Origin: Paenibacillus sp. FSL H7-0331
GTDB lineage: Bacteria; Bacillota; Bacilli; Paenibacillales; NBRC-103111
Direction of reading: 5' to 3'
DNA: 64,000 bases
NCBI RefSeq assembly: GCF_001956045.1
Contig: NZ_MRTH01000020.1
Coordinates: 1-64,000 of the forward strand
Both the position numbers and the translations under genes were made by a program. Below, piece after piece: positions 34,503 to 43,735 of this stretch. Position 1 is the stretch's first letter; each line of letters opens with the position of its first letter. The notes below the pieces were generated by a model that was not told where the DNA came from, made no database searches, and saw only the letters and a program-made list of their open reading frames with translations.

Positions 34503-36758
34503 ATGAGAAATAAAAGTTACTTTTTAAAATTGCTCTCTTTCAATATCATAATGGTCATTATTTCAGTTTCTTTTCTCGGTTACATAGCCTATTTGAAAAC
34601 AACAAACTTAATTAATGAGAAAATTAATAAGATCAATTCACAACTTCTCGTTCAAACGCAGCTGCAAGTAGAAAATTCTCTTCAATCTATTGAAAGCGCA
34701 ATCGTACAATTTTCTCTATCACCGAGCTTTACAAGCATATTGGAAGATGACCTCAAAATAATTAGCTATGATAATTATGTAAAGGTTAGAAATATTATTC
34801 AGGATATCAGTTCTTTATATTCGCATGGTTCAATTATAAGCAGCATCGAAATTATTAATTTGGAAAAAGGGTGGGTTTTGCGCAACGGTGGATTGCTTCC
34901 GCTTCAAGAGGTTTACGGCTCTGAAGAAATTCGACAGATCCAGCAAACGCCTTCGAGCTCTTCCTGGAACAACGTGAACTCCGACTATTTTCAATATACG
35001 CTTAAGGTTCCTTTTTCGTCGTTTAATAAATTCCAGGGAGTCATTCGGGCCAGAATTTCCAGCAGCGGCATCAATAAAGAACTTGTGGCAAGTAAAGACT
35101 TGGGTGAGATGACCCTCATTGAAGCCAATGGTAATGTGATCAGAAACTTATCGCAATATGACCTCAATAAAGAAGATATCAATAATGTCATTCGCTTGGT
35201 TCAATCCAAAGAAAAAGAGAACCCGCGAGGAGATTTTCTAACCAACATAAAAGGTGTCGAATATTCGTTAATTTTCTTGCAGTCCGCCAAATATAACTGG
35301 ACTTATTTATCCATGGTATCGACATTAGAGGCAAAACGTAATTCCGGGTTCATCGGATTATTTATTTTTATTACCAGCTTTGTAGTGATTGGTGTGTTTT
35401 TCGTGTTTTCATTTCTGGGCACGAGAAAGCTCTATTCACCTATCAAACGATTATATCAATTGGTCGCATCGAATTCCAATGATAAATCCAATCTCCATGT
35501 GCAAAGCAATGAAATGGATTTTATAAATACAAGCATCCAAAACTTTTTTCAAGATAGCAACAAATTGAAGGGCCAATTGGATATTCAAACCAACCAGCTA
35601 AACGATTTTTTTGCCTTTAAACTGTTTCAAGGAGAAGTAAAGCAGCATGAGGTCGAGAGTAAATTTGGAAACCTTGTGAGTTGGGATCAATATTGTGTGC
35701 TGACGGTGCAAATCGATACATTGGATGGCACAGCCTACAGAGAGGCGGATAGGGATTTATTGCTTTTTGCCGTCAAAAATATGCTAGGTGAAATCGCGTC
35801 ACAATTATTGGTGCTGTATCCTGTCATTATCAATAATATTCAAGTGGTTTTGGTTGGGGTTACGCATAAGAACTTAGATGTTTTCAAGGAGGATGTCTAT
35901 TTACTATCGCGTTCCATTCAGCAAACAGTTAAGCAATATTTGAAGCTTCAAGTCAGTATTGGAATTAGCAATCCCTTTTCAAAGTCGGTGCATGCTTCCA
36001 TTGCTTACCATGAGGCGGTCGATGCATTAAAGTCAAGGATTACTCATGGGCGTGAAGCGATCTTGTATACGTCTGATTTTGAAGAGGATAAAGCAGCAGC
36101 ATCGAAATATCCCGCCTTTATCGTAAAGGAGGTCATTGATTCCATTAAATTTAGCGACATCGATCAGTCGAAGCGTGCCCTTCACTCTTTTGTAGCGGAA
36201 ATATACTCGGGACATTATGGATACAGATATTGTTCCATGTTTGTTTTTCTGTTACTGATTGATTTGATTAAGATTTCTCATCACTCGGATGAGATGTTTT
36301 TGAAATTATTTAAAGAAAAACCGCTTTTCGACCAACTGGATCAATTGCTGCAACAATCTGCGCATGAGATGGAGCTTTGGATTTATGACAACGTCATTGA
36401 ACCGATTATAGAAGAAATGTTGGCTCGGAGCGAAACCCAGCAAAGAAATATAACCAAGGCCCTGGTTCAATTCATACATGATGAATACGATTTGGATTTG
36501 ACGCTTGAAGCTTGTGCATCCCGTCTTCATTACAATCCTAATTATTTGGGACAAATTTTCAAAAAAGAAACGGGCAGCACTTTTAGTGATTATTTATCCC
36601 AATACCGTTTAAACATATCTAAAAAATGGTTGTCTGAAACCAATGCTCAAGTGCAGGAAATCGCCGAGAAGCTGAAATTTAGCAATTCGCAAAATTTTAT
36701 ACGCTATTTTAAAAAGATGGAGGGGATAACACCTAAGCAATATCGGGACAAATTCTGA
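34503..36758 (+). CDS. Membrane-anchored AraC-family regulator (cassette 2 sensor)
   Basis: A 751-residue one-component sensor. TM1 (about residues 12-31, IIMVIISVSFLGYIAYL) and TM2 (about 285-308, FIGLFIFITSFVVIGVFFVF) bracket an extracellular Cache-like sensor. A cytoplasmic YesN-like middle region follows, and the last 100 residues are the AraC domain (LEACASRLHYNPNYLGQIF, VQEIAEKLKFSNSQNFIRYF). ATG 34503 follows AATAGGAG. It is located 220 bp before ABC cassette 2 and separated from it by a terminator, so it probably senses the extracellular sugar and switches on cassette 2. Confidence 0.92.
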   Translation: MRNKSYFLKLLSFNIIMVIISVSFLGYIAYLKTTNLINEKINKINSQLLVQTQLQVENSLQSIESAIVQFSLSPSFTSILEDDLKIISYDNYVKVRNIIQDISSLYSHGSIISSIEIINLEKGWVLRNGGLLPLQEVYGSEEIRQIQQTPSSSSWNNVNSDYFQYTLKVPFSSFNKFQGVIRARISSSGINKELVASKDLGEMTLIEANGNVIRNLSQYDLNKEDINNVIRLVQSKEKENPRGDFLTNIKGVEYSLIFLQSAKYNWTYLSMVSTLEAKRNSGFIGLFIFITSFVVIGVFFVFSFLGTRKLYSPIKRLYQLVASNSNDKSNLHVQSNEMDFINTSIQNFFQDSNKLKGQLDIQTNQLNDFFAFKLFQGEVKQHEVESKFGNLVSWDQYCVLTVQIDTLDGTAYREADRDLLLFAVKNMLGEIASQLLVLYPVIINNIQVVLVGVTHKNLDVFKEDVYLLSRSIQQTVKQYLKLQVSIGISNPFSKSVHASIAYHEAVDALKSRITHGREAILYTSDFEEDKAAASKYPAFIVKEVIDSIKFSDIDQSKRALHSFVAEIYSGHYGYRYCSMFVFLLLIDLIKISHHSDEMFLKLFKEKPLFDQLDQLLQQSAHEMELWIYDNVIEPIIEEMLARSETQQRNITKALVQFIHDEYDLDLTLEACASRLHYNPNYLGQIFKKETGSTFSDYLSQYRLNISKKWLSETNAQVQEIAEKLKFSNSQNFIRYFKKMEGITPKQYRDKF

Positions 36759-36774
36759 AGCGCTAACGCATTGT

Positions 36775-36831
36775 AAAAAAGCACGAAAAACGTTTACTTA
36801 TCGTGAAAAGTCAACGTTCTGCGTGCTTTTT
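36775..36831 (+). terminator. Intrinsic terminator, two-part stem
   Basis: AAAAAAGCACG (36775-36785) pairs with CGTGCTTTTT (36822-36831), and AACGTT at 36789 and 36813 forms an inner stem. Confidence 0.85.
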
Positions 36832-36978
36832 CGTGCGATAATCATTAGCGTAGTGCTCTACGGATTATTGCAAAAGGACGAGGATCTGATGATCAACAGG
36901 GATATGCAGAATGGATTATTTACGGGTGGAGCAGCTCTTTGCTATTGTGAATTCAGAAAGCAGAGAGGAGGTTGAAAA

Positions 36979-37950
36979 TTGAAAACACAAACAAACTCAA
37001 CTTGGAAATCGCAGCTTCGAACCGGTGTCGGGACAAACGGAATCATGAAAATGGCTTTGAAAGAATTAAAGAGGGATCGTTGGTTGTATCTCATGCTGCT
37101 CCCGGGAGTGCTTTATTTTTTAGTTTTCAAATATATTCCGATGTGGGGGCTGGTCATAGCCTTTCAAAATTATATGCCCTTCCTCGGAATTATGAAGAGT
37201 GAATGGGTAGGCTTTGCTCACTTTCAGTATTTATTTGCCAGCCCCGATTTTTGGATGCTGATGCGGAACACCGTGATCTTGGCCGTTTATAATATTTTCT
37301 TTTTCTTCCCATTGCCAATCATTGTTGCGTTAATGCTGAACGAAATCAGGCATGAGTTTTACAAAAGAGTGGTTGTCTCGTTGATTTATGTTCCGCATTT
37401 TCTTTCGTGGGTTATTGTCGTGAGCTTTTTTTATAGTTTTTTTTCGATTAAAGACGGCATTATCAATGAGATGATCCAGTCGCTTGGATTCGAAAAAATT
37501 CATTTTCTCGATAGCGCTGAGTGGTTTCGGTCTATGGTGACGCTGGAAGTCATTTGGAAAGAAACGGGTTGGGGAACGATCATTTTTATGGCGGCGCTTG
37601 CCGGAGTGAATCCCCAGCTTTACGAAGCGGCCAGAATGGATGGCGCTAATCGTTGGAGACAGCTATATCATATTACTTTACCTTCAATTCGTAGTACGAT
37701 TATCATCCTTCTGATTCTCCGGTTGGGATCGTTTTTGGACAATGGTTTTGAACAAATCTTTTTGATGCTCAACGCATTGAACCGTGAAGTTGGTGAAGTG
37801 TTCGACACCTATGTGTATTTGGTCGGGATCCAAGGTGGCCAATTCAGTTTCAGCACCGCAGTCGGCATGTTTAAGGCGGTAGTCGGACTCGTTCTGGTTT
37901 TGATAACGAATCGCTTGGCCAAGAAGTTTGGCGAGGAAGGAATTTATTAG
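36979..37950 (+). CDS. ABC sugar transporter permease, LplB type (cassette 2)
   Basis: A 323-residue six-helix permease. The signature LYLMLLPGVLYFLVFKYIPMWG opens the first helix; the EAA loop is EAARMDGANRWRQLYHITLPS. The start is TTG 36979 with GAGAGGAGG eight bases upstream. It forms a unit with the second permease and binding protein downstream, and the regulator at 34503 lies upstream. It is more A+T-rich than cassette 1. No ATPase gene is present. Confidence 0.92.
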   Translation: MKTQTNSTWKSQLRTGVGTNGIMKMALKELKRDRWLYLMLLPGVLYFLVFKYIPMWGLVIAFQNYMPFLGIMKSEWVGFAHFQYLFASPDFWMLMRNTVILAVYNIFFFFPLPIIVALMLNEIRHEFYKRVVVSLIYVPHFLSWVIVVSFFYSFFSIKDGIINEMIQSLGFEKIHFLDSAEWFRSMVTLEVIWKETGWGTIIFMAALAGVNPQLYEAARMDGANRWRQLYHITLPSIRSTIIILLILRLGSFLDNGFEQIFLMLNALNREVGEVFDTYVYLVGIQGGQFSFSTAVGMFKAVVGLVLVLITNRLAKKFGEEGIY

Positions 37951-38014
37951 AGCGTATTCAAAAGTTAGACCGCTGCTAAGTAGAGGGGCCTCCGCTCCCA
38001 CTTTTGAACACGCT
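37951..38014 (+). repeat. Long intra-operon hairpin between permease genes
   Basis: AGCGTATTCAAAAGT (37951-37965), starting at the base after the stop codon, pairs with ACTTTTGAACACGCT (38000-38014) with one mismatch; the interior adds a GGGGCC-type stem. No T run follows. It may be an mRNA-processing or stability element within the operon, or a short mobile-repeat remnant. Confidence 0.6.
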
Positions 38015-38040
38015 TTATCATTAGGAAAGGAGAGAGTGCG

Positions 38041-38919
38041 ATGTACTTATATCGGTCATGGGGCAGCAGGTTGTTCGACAGCATCAATTATATTCTTTTG
38101 TTTGTTCTGGCTTTCGTGACGGTCATTCCATTTCTTCTCAACGTCACCGGCTCGTTCGCCTCGCCGGAAGAAGCACTCAAGAAAAGCTTCATTCTCATAC
38201 CGGAGCGATTTTCATTAGAGGCTTACCATTATGTTTTCAGTTCAAATGTCATTCCCCATTCATTATTGATCACGGTTTTTATTACCGTTGTAGGAACGGC
38301 CATCAATATCATTTTTACTTCATTGATGGCATTCCCGCTCGCAAATAAACGCTTGCGTGTGCGTCAACCGGTTTTATTGTTGGTTATCTTTTCCATGTTA
38401 TTTAGCGGAGGCATGATTCCTACTTATTTGGTTATCAAAAGTCTGGGGTTGTTGAATACTTACGGATCTTTGATGATACCGGGAGCCATTAGCGCATTTT
38501 ATCTGATTATTTTGAAAAACTTTTTTACGCAGCTGCCCGATGAATTGGAGGATTCGGCCCGAATAGACGGCTGCAATGATTTGCACGTTCTTTTTCGAAT
38601 CGTTATTCCGTTGTCCATGCCGGCTATCGCGACATTAACGCTTTTTTATGCGGTCGGTCATTGGAATGCATTTTTTAATGCCTTGCTGTACATCAATGAT
38701 TCGGCTAAATTTCCGATACAGGTATGGCTGCGTCAAATCGTCATTTTGTCGCAAACGGGCATAGGCGATTCCGCCAATTCATTCGAGGGAGCGATTCCGC
38801 CTGGAAAAACGATTCAGATGAGCGTGACCGTTGTTTCAACCGTTCCTATCTTAATCGTTTATCCTTTCTTGCAAAGACATTTTGCCAAAGGCGTGCTCCT
38901 CGGGTCAGTCAAAGAATGA
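38041..38919 (+). CDS. ABC sugar transporter permease, YtcP type (cassette 2)
   Basis: A 292-residue partner permease with six helices, the FSGGMIPTYLVIKSLGL block and the EAA loop DSARIDGCNDLHVLFRIVIPLS. The C-terminus ends FAKGVLLGSVKE as usual. GGAAAGGAGAGA precedes ATG 38041. The 90-bp gap to the first permease holds a strong hairpin, unlike the overlapping pair of cassette 1. Confidence 0.92.
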   Translation: MYLYRSWGSRLFDSINYILLFVLAFVTVIPFLLNVTGSFASPEEALKKSFILIPERFSLEAYHYVFSSNVIPHSLLITVFITVVGTAINIIFTSLMAFPLANKRLRVRQPVLLLVIFSMLFSGGMIPTYLVIKSLGLLNTYGSLMIPGAISAFYLIILKNFFTQLPDELEDSARIDGCNDLHVLFRIVIPLSMPAIATLTLFYAVGHWNAFFNALLYINDSAKFPIQVWLRQIVILSQTGIGDSANSFEGAIPPGKTIQMSVTVVSTVPILIVYPFLQRHFAKGVLLGSVKE

Positions 38920-38988
38920 GTGGGTAAGCTCTGTAAGTTGTATATTGTAAAGAGCGCTATTAAACTTAGAATGGAGGGTTTGATACTT

Positions 38989-40500
38989 ATGAGAAGTCAA
39001 ATGTTCAAAAAATTTGTAACTGCAGCTACACTTTCGACGTTGTTCACCTCCGCCCTGGTCGGTTGCAGCGGCAGTAACGATCAGACTACAGTGGGGAAAT
39101 CGGAACCATCAGGAACAGCGCCATTTAAAATGACGATGATGAGTCAATACGAAAGCGCGGAACCGCCAACAGCAGATAATCCCGTTGTACGTCATATCGA
39201 AGAGGTAACGAATACGAAATTGAATATAACTTGGGTTCTTAATTCCAATTACACGGACAAATTGAATGTAACGATGGCTTCCGGTGATTTGCCGCAGGCT
39301 CTCCTGGTCGTAAACACCCAGGATACCGTCATCGTAAATGCCGCACAAAACGGATTCTTTTGGGATGTCGAGCCCTACCTGAAGGACTACCCCAATTTGA
39401 GCAAATTAGACAAGGATACTTTGAACAATACCAGAATCAACGGAAAAATATACGGGATTTACAGAGGGCGGTACGCGGAAAGAATTGTACTTTTTTTCCG
39501 GCAGGATTGGTTGAATAATGTAGGAATCAAGGAAGCACCGAAAACTGTCGATGACTATTATAAGGTTTTAAAAGCGTTTACGTATAACGATCCGGACAAA
39601 GATGGGAAACAGAACACCTGGGGAATTACGGAAAACAAAGATTTGGGAACCTATACCTTCCCTCTTTTGTTCGGTGCACCGAATAACTGGGGGTACATTA
39701 ATAACGAAGTCGTTCCCGATTTCAGCACGAAAGAATATATGGATTATTTGAAATTCATGAAGAAGCTGTACGATGAAAAGATTTTGAACCAGGACTTCGC
39801 AACGGTACCCGGACAAAAAGTATCGGACGATTGGAATCAAGGGAAAATCGGCATAAGAGGGAATATCGCTGAAAATTATCGCGGCGAATCTTTCTCATAC
39901 CTCGGTAAAACCCTTCCTGGTGCTGACGTACACATTATCCCGGCGCTCGTATCGACAACAGGACAAAAACGGGTTCAGAAAAGCAGTGGCTTCTTAGGCA
40001 TGTATATGTTTCCTAAATCAAGCGTCAAGACGGAAGCTGATCTGAAGCAAGTCCTAAGCTTCTTCGATAAGATGGCTGATGATAAGCTGGTCAAAAACGT
40101 CATGATGGGAGTTGAAGGGGTTCATTACAAAGAGGAAAACGGTATTCCGAAGATTTTAGACGATCCCAAATACAACAAAGAAGTGGTGCCGGTCGTTCAT
40201 TTAGCTTCCCGCTTGCAATTCATTAATAACGGCGCACCATTGGCCAAAGAAGCGGAAGATGCAATGAAGGAAATCAAGCAGTACGGAGTTCCAAACGTAA
40301 CGGATGGCATCATTCTCAGCGACGAAAGCAAGAAAAAGTTATCTACGAACAAAAAAATTATTGATGACGCCAAAATCAAGTTCATTATGGGAGTGATCGA
40401 CGAGGCTGGTTACAATAAGGATCTTGACAGATGGAAGCAAGCTGGAGGAAACGACGTGATTAAGGAATATACGGAATTGTATAAGAAATTTAAAAAGTAA
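38989..40500 (+). CDS. ABC extracellular solute-binding lipoprotein, LplA type (cassette 2)
   Basis: A 503-residue lipoprotein. The signal peptide KKFVTAATLSTLFTSALVGC ends at the lipobox cysteine. The family's EF-like loop appears as DPDKDGKQNTW. The frame is open from 38920, but ATG 38989 with GGAGGG upstream places the signal peptide correctly. A likely MITE begins six bases after the stop codon. It is the ligand-binding component of cassette 2, and the GH genes that follow suggest the ligand is an oligosaccharide. Confidence 0.9.
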   Translation: MRSQMFKKFVTAATLSTLFTSALVGCSGSNDQTTVGKSEPSGTAPFKMTMMSQYESAEPPTADNPVVRHIEEVTNTKLNITWVLNSNYTDKLNVTMASGDLPQALLVVNTQDTVIVNAAQNGFFWDVEPYLKDYPNLSKLDKDTLNNTRINGKIYGIYRGRYAERIVLFFRQDWLNNVGIKEAPKTVDDYYKVLKAFTYNDPDKDGKQNTWGITENKDLGTYTFPLLFGAPNNWGYINNEVVPDFSTKEYMDYLKFMKKLYDEKILNQDFATVPGQKVSDDWNQGKIGIRGNIAENYRGESFSYLGKTLPGADVHIIPALVSTTGQKRVQKSSGFLGMYMFPKSSVKTEADLKQVLSFFDKMADDKLVKNVMMGVEGVHYKEENGIPKILDDPKYNKEVVPVVHLASRLQFINNGAPLAKEAEDAMKEIKQYGVPNVTDGIILSDESKKKLSTNKKIIDDAKIKFIMGVIDEAGYNKDLDRWKQAGGNDVIKEYTELYKKFKK

Positions 40501-40731
40501 TAATATTGCAAGTTCAAAAAGTCGCCATTTCAGCACCGAGAAGGTTGCAAGAAGGTGAAGAAGGAGGAGCGGAGTTACAAGCTTTCCGTAGGAAAGCTGC
40601 TTCGGAAGCATATGCTTTAGGTAGTTTCTAAATGAGCACCGGACTTCAAGCCTGAATGCAAGATTCGATGCCGAATATGCTTCTTGTAAGACTTCGTGAT
40701 CAAATGGGGACTTTTTGAACTACCTCTAATA
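40501..40731. mobile_element. MITE-like element with terminal inverted repeats and target duplication
   Basis: AGTTCAAAAAGTC at 40511-40523 is repeated as its reverse complement at 40709-40721 (13 of 13), with further imperfect pairing (GCC versus CCC) inside. TAATA flanks both ends (40501-40505 and 40727-40731), as a 5-bp target duplication would. The 221-bp interior has no coding capacity; it contains a stem AGCTTTCC/GGAAAGCT (40580-40598) and purine-rich GAAGGAGGAGCGG. It is inserted between the binding protein and glycosidase genes and may affect readthrough. It is likely mobilised by a transposase in trans. Confidence 0.65.
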
Positions 40732-40748
40732 GGGAGAGTGACTTCATA

Positions 40749-43280
40749 ATGAATTATCGAGAGCTTGTTTCGCGGGGGGACCTGCACTACGAACATACCG
40801 TTAAAAGAAGCGAAGGGGGTCTGCCAATCGGGAACGGAAGAATGGGTACTCTTGTATGGACTTCGCCATCCGCCGTTAAATTCCAAGTGAATCGTGTCGA
40901 TGTCTATGCTAATGACCGTTCCACGAACAGTTTTAATCAACGGCATTTGGATTATGGTTATGCATGCGGATTTGTAGATATTGATTTTGTTGATTACGGT
41001 GAGGATGTTTTTGAAGACGGTACGATCCGGCAGCATCTAAGCCTTTATGACGCATTGGCAGCTATCGGGGGAAGTGAAGTGAATCTTGAAGCATTTGCCT
41101 ATGACCATAGCGATGTGTTTGCCGTAAGCGTGCACGACGAAAGGGAAAACCCGCAGGGGATCAACATCAAACTGAAGATGCTCAGGCCGGCGGAAGTTGT
41201 GACAAAAAGCCATTCGGCCATCTCCAAGCTAAGTATGCATAAGGATATGATGATCTTAAAGCAGGAATTCAGGGAGGGAGATTATTATTGCGCTTCGGCC
41301 GTTGCCATTGGGATAAAAGGTCGTGACGGAGTCATCCGGATGAACGATGAGTTCGGCGGCAGGTCACCCGTAGGTGATTTCAGGGTAAGTAAAGTGCTGG
41401 GGCAGCCCAATGAAACGGAGATGCGTCTATGTGTTAAACCCGGATCGGGAAGCTTTGACATATTTATCGCCAGCGCGGCGACTTTTGACGAGAATGTAGA
41501 TATTGCAGATCAGGCTATAAGTCAAATTGAATCTGCCAGAAATGCGGGCTATGAGAGTATGCTGACTGAGCATAAGGAATGGTGGAACGAGTTTTGGCAC
41601 AAGTCGTACATTCGCTTAAGCAGCGAAGATGGGACGGCGGAGTTTCTCGAAAAGCATTATACGTATTATGTGTATCTTATGGCTTCGAATTCCAGGGGTG
41701 GCCAGTATCCTCCCAATTTTGGCGGCATGCTCCTCAGTCCTCGCGGGGATTTCAGGCATTGGGGAGCGATGCAGTGGTGGAGCAACCTGAGACTTTACTA
41801 TAACGCTGTCCTCGCAACGGGCCATTATGAGCTCATGCAGCCGTATTTCAGCATGTATACCGGCATGTACGATTCCTGCGCAATAGCGGCCGAACAGCAA
41901 TGGGGGAGCAAGGGCATCTACATCCCTGAAACGGTATGGTTTAACGGTGTGGATGAACTACCGGAAGATATCGCTACAGAGATGAGAGAACTCTATTTGC
42001 TACGGAAGCCTTGGGAGGAAAGATCTGAACGGTTTAAACAATACGCGCATAATAAGCATCCGCATGAAAGCAGATGGAATTGGAAGGGTCATGAATCATG
42101 GGTCGACGGCAACTTGGTTTATACGGATAAAAGCTGGGGCCCCTTCGGCTCAACATCTCATATGTTCGCTAATATTGCCGGCATCGCTTATCACTATTGG
42201 AACTATTACGAGTATACAAAGGACTTGGCCTGGCTAAGAGACAGAGCGTATCCGATGATCAAAGGGGCCGTCGAGTTCATGCGGAATTATCCCCATCTAC
42301 GAAAAGACGATGACGGCAAATATCATATGTACAACACGATCAGTGGAGAAAAATATATCGGCGGCAAGGATACAATCCAGAGCACAGCAGCATTGCACGG
42401 CATTATGCCTGTTATGCTGAAAGCTGCCGAAGTGTTAGATATGGATCCAGAGATGAGGCCGGTATGGGAAGAGTTTTATAGTAATCTGGCCCCCCTTCCT
42501 AAGAGCGATCACCCGGAGGCTGTTTTCAAGACGAAAGATGATGAGCCTGCTGTATGGGTGGGTGCAATAGGTGACGTACTCGATAATAGAAGCGACATTG
42601 CTACGGATCCCATGCGGTATTTGAACCTTTGTTCCTTGGAAACGGCGTATGACAATCCGGAATGGTTTGAGACCGGCAAATCGACTTTAAAATACCAGGA
42701 GGCTCTCTTGGGAGAGGATTGGGGTAAGGCTGCGACAGAAATGTCATCTGTTGCCTCGATGTTGGCGGGAATGGGGCTTGCAGAGGAGTTTAAACAAGCA
42801 GTTTTGGCACAGCTGGAATGCATCAATGCGGACAGAGAATACTGCTATTATGCAGATACCGGCAGAGTCAAATTTTACGATAACCGATTGACCGTTCGGG
42901 AAGGAGTCAATGCCATCAGTGCGCAGAGGATCGGCAATTCGGCTAATGGTCTGCAATATGCGCTCTGTCAGAGCCAGCCGGCTGGACCCGGCAAAGAGTC
43001 GGTTATCAACGTTTTCCCGGCATGCCCGAAAGATTGGAACGCTGAATTTTCCCTTTGGTGCCATGGCGGCTTTAAGGTAACATCCGAAATCTGCAAAGGA
43101 GTTATCGAGTTCGTGAAAATCGAGTCCACACTAGGCGGCAAATGCCGGCTGAGAAACCCTTGGGGCGAACGTGAACTTGTTGTACATCAAGGAGATCATG
43201 TGCAGATGGTCTCGAAGGCTTCGTTGCTGGAATTTGATACAGATAAAGGAACTACTTATACCGTTGCAATATCACCCTGA
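40749..43280 (+). CDS. GH95-like six-hairpin glycosidase (DUF5703-type N-terminus)
   Basis: An 843-residue protein without a signal peptide, hence cytoplasmic. The N-terminus (GGLPIGNGRMGTLVW, then KFQVNRVDVYAND) matches the beta-sandwich start of DUF5703/GH95-type proteins. The middle is an (alpha/alpha)6-type catalytic region rich in W and H (WGAMQWWSNLRLYYNAVL, GWGPFGST-like SWGPFGSTSHMF). The end (ESVINVFPACPKDWNAEFSL) resembles the GH95 tail. The canonical GH95 motifs seen in the gene at 47062 (HHNTDLW, SPEN) are not evident, so activity may differ from fucosidase. GGGAGAG precedes ATG 40749. Confidence 0.72.
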   Translation: MNYRELVSRGDLHYEHTVKRSEGGLPIGNGRMGTLVWTSPSAVKFQVNRVDVYANDRSTNSFNQRHLDYGYACGFVDIDFVDYGEDVFEDGTIRQHLSLYDALAAIGGSEVNLEAFAYDHSDVFAVSVHDERENPQGINIKLKMLRPAEVVTKSHSAISKLSMHKDMMILKQEFREGDYYCASAVAIGIKGRDGVIRMNDEFGGRSPVGDFRVSKVLGQPNETEMRLCVKPGSGSFDIFIASAATFDENVDIADQAISQIESARNAGYESMLTEHKEWWNEFWHKSYIRLSSEDGTAEFLEKHYTYYVYLMASNSRGGQYPPNFGGMLLSPRGDFRHWGAMQWWSNLRLYYNAVLATGHYELMQPYFSMYTGMYDSCAIAAEQQWGSKGIYIPETVWFNGVDELPEDIATEMRELYLLRKPWEERSERFKQYAHNKHPHESRWNWKGHESWVDGNLVYTDKSWGPFGSTSHMFANIAGIAYHYWNYYEYTKDLAWLRDRAYPMIKGAVEFMRNYPHLRKDDDGKYHMYNTISGEKYIGGKDTIQSTAALHGIMPVMLKAAEVLDMDPEMRPVWEEFYSNLAPLPKSDHPEAVFKTKDDEPAVWVGAIGDVLDNRSDIATDPMRYLNLCSLETAYDNPEWFETGKSTLKYQEALLGEDWGKAATEMSSVASMLAGMGLAEEFKQAVLAQLECINADREYCYYADTGRVKFYDNRLTVREGVNAISAQRIGNSANGLQYALCQSQPAGPGKESVINVFPACPKDWNAEFSLWCHGGFKVTSEICKGVIEFVKIESTLGGKCRLRNPWGERELVVHQGDHVQMVSKASLLEFDTDKGTTYTVAISP

Positions 43281-43348
43281 AGATGTGAAACGGCAGCAGC
43301 GTGATCGATTCAATAAATCCATTAAATAACCATTAGGAGTGATATTCG

Positions 43349-43711
43349 GTGAAACAATTTCGTTTAAACCAACTAGCCGACGTTACAGAAGGACATATAT
43401 TGAAAGATATTATGCCGGGGGATTACATCTCTTACGGCGGACTTGCCTTCGAGAGGCCGGGCGCACGCGCTCATACAAACGACGGTCCGGGAGGCATCGA
43501 CTATCATGTGCATGAGGATTGCGAAGCTTTCCTGATTATGCAAGGCAAGGGCGTGGTTGAAATCAATAAAGAGCACTTTTACCCAGTAAAGACGGGAGAT
43601 GTCGTCATTATTGAGCCAGGAGAGGATCATCATCTTACTTCAAGCGTGGAAGATCCTATTGTCGTCGTTTGGTGCCATGCCGGACAGTCCCGAAACAAAA
43701 ATCAAATATAA
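43349..43711 (+). CDS. Small cupin-domain protein
   Basis: A 120-residue single-domain cupin. Motif 1 is DYHVHEDCEAFLIMQGKGVVE (metal ligands H, H, E) and motif 2 is PGEDHHLTSS (H). Start GTG 43349 with AGGAG nine bases upstream. It lies between a GH95-like gene and a Gfo/Idh/MocA gene in one direction. It may be a sugar isomerase, epimerase or mutarotase-like enzyme; cupins are too diverse to say. Confidence 0.82.
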   Translation: MKQFRLNQLADVTEGHILKDIMPGDYISYGGLAFERPGARAHTNDGPGGIDYHVHEDCEAFLIMQGKGVVEINKEHFYPVKTGDVVIIEPGEDHHLTSSVEDPIVVVWCHAGQSRNKNQI

Positions 43712-43735
43712 AGAAGCGAAGAGAGGATGAGCACT

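Noticed and set aside
36889..36975. Short ORF before cassette 2
   Set aside because: No convincing ribosome site and it ends inside the ribosome site of the permease gene.
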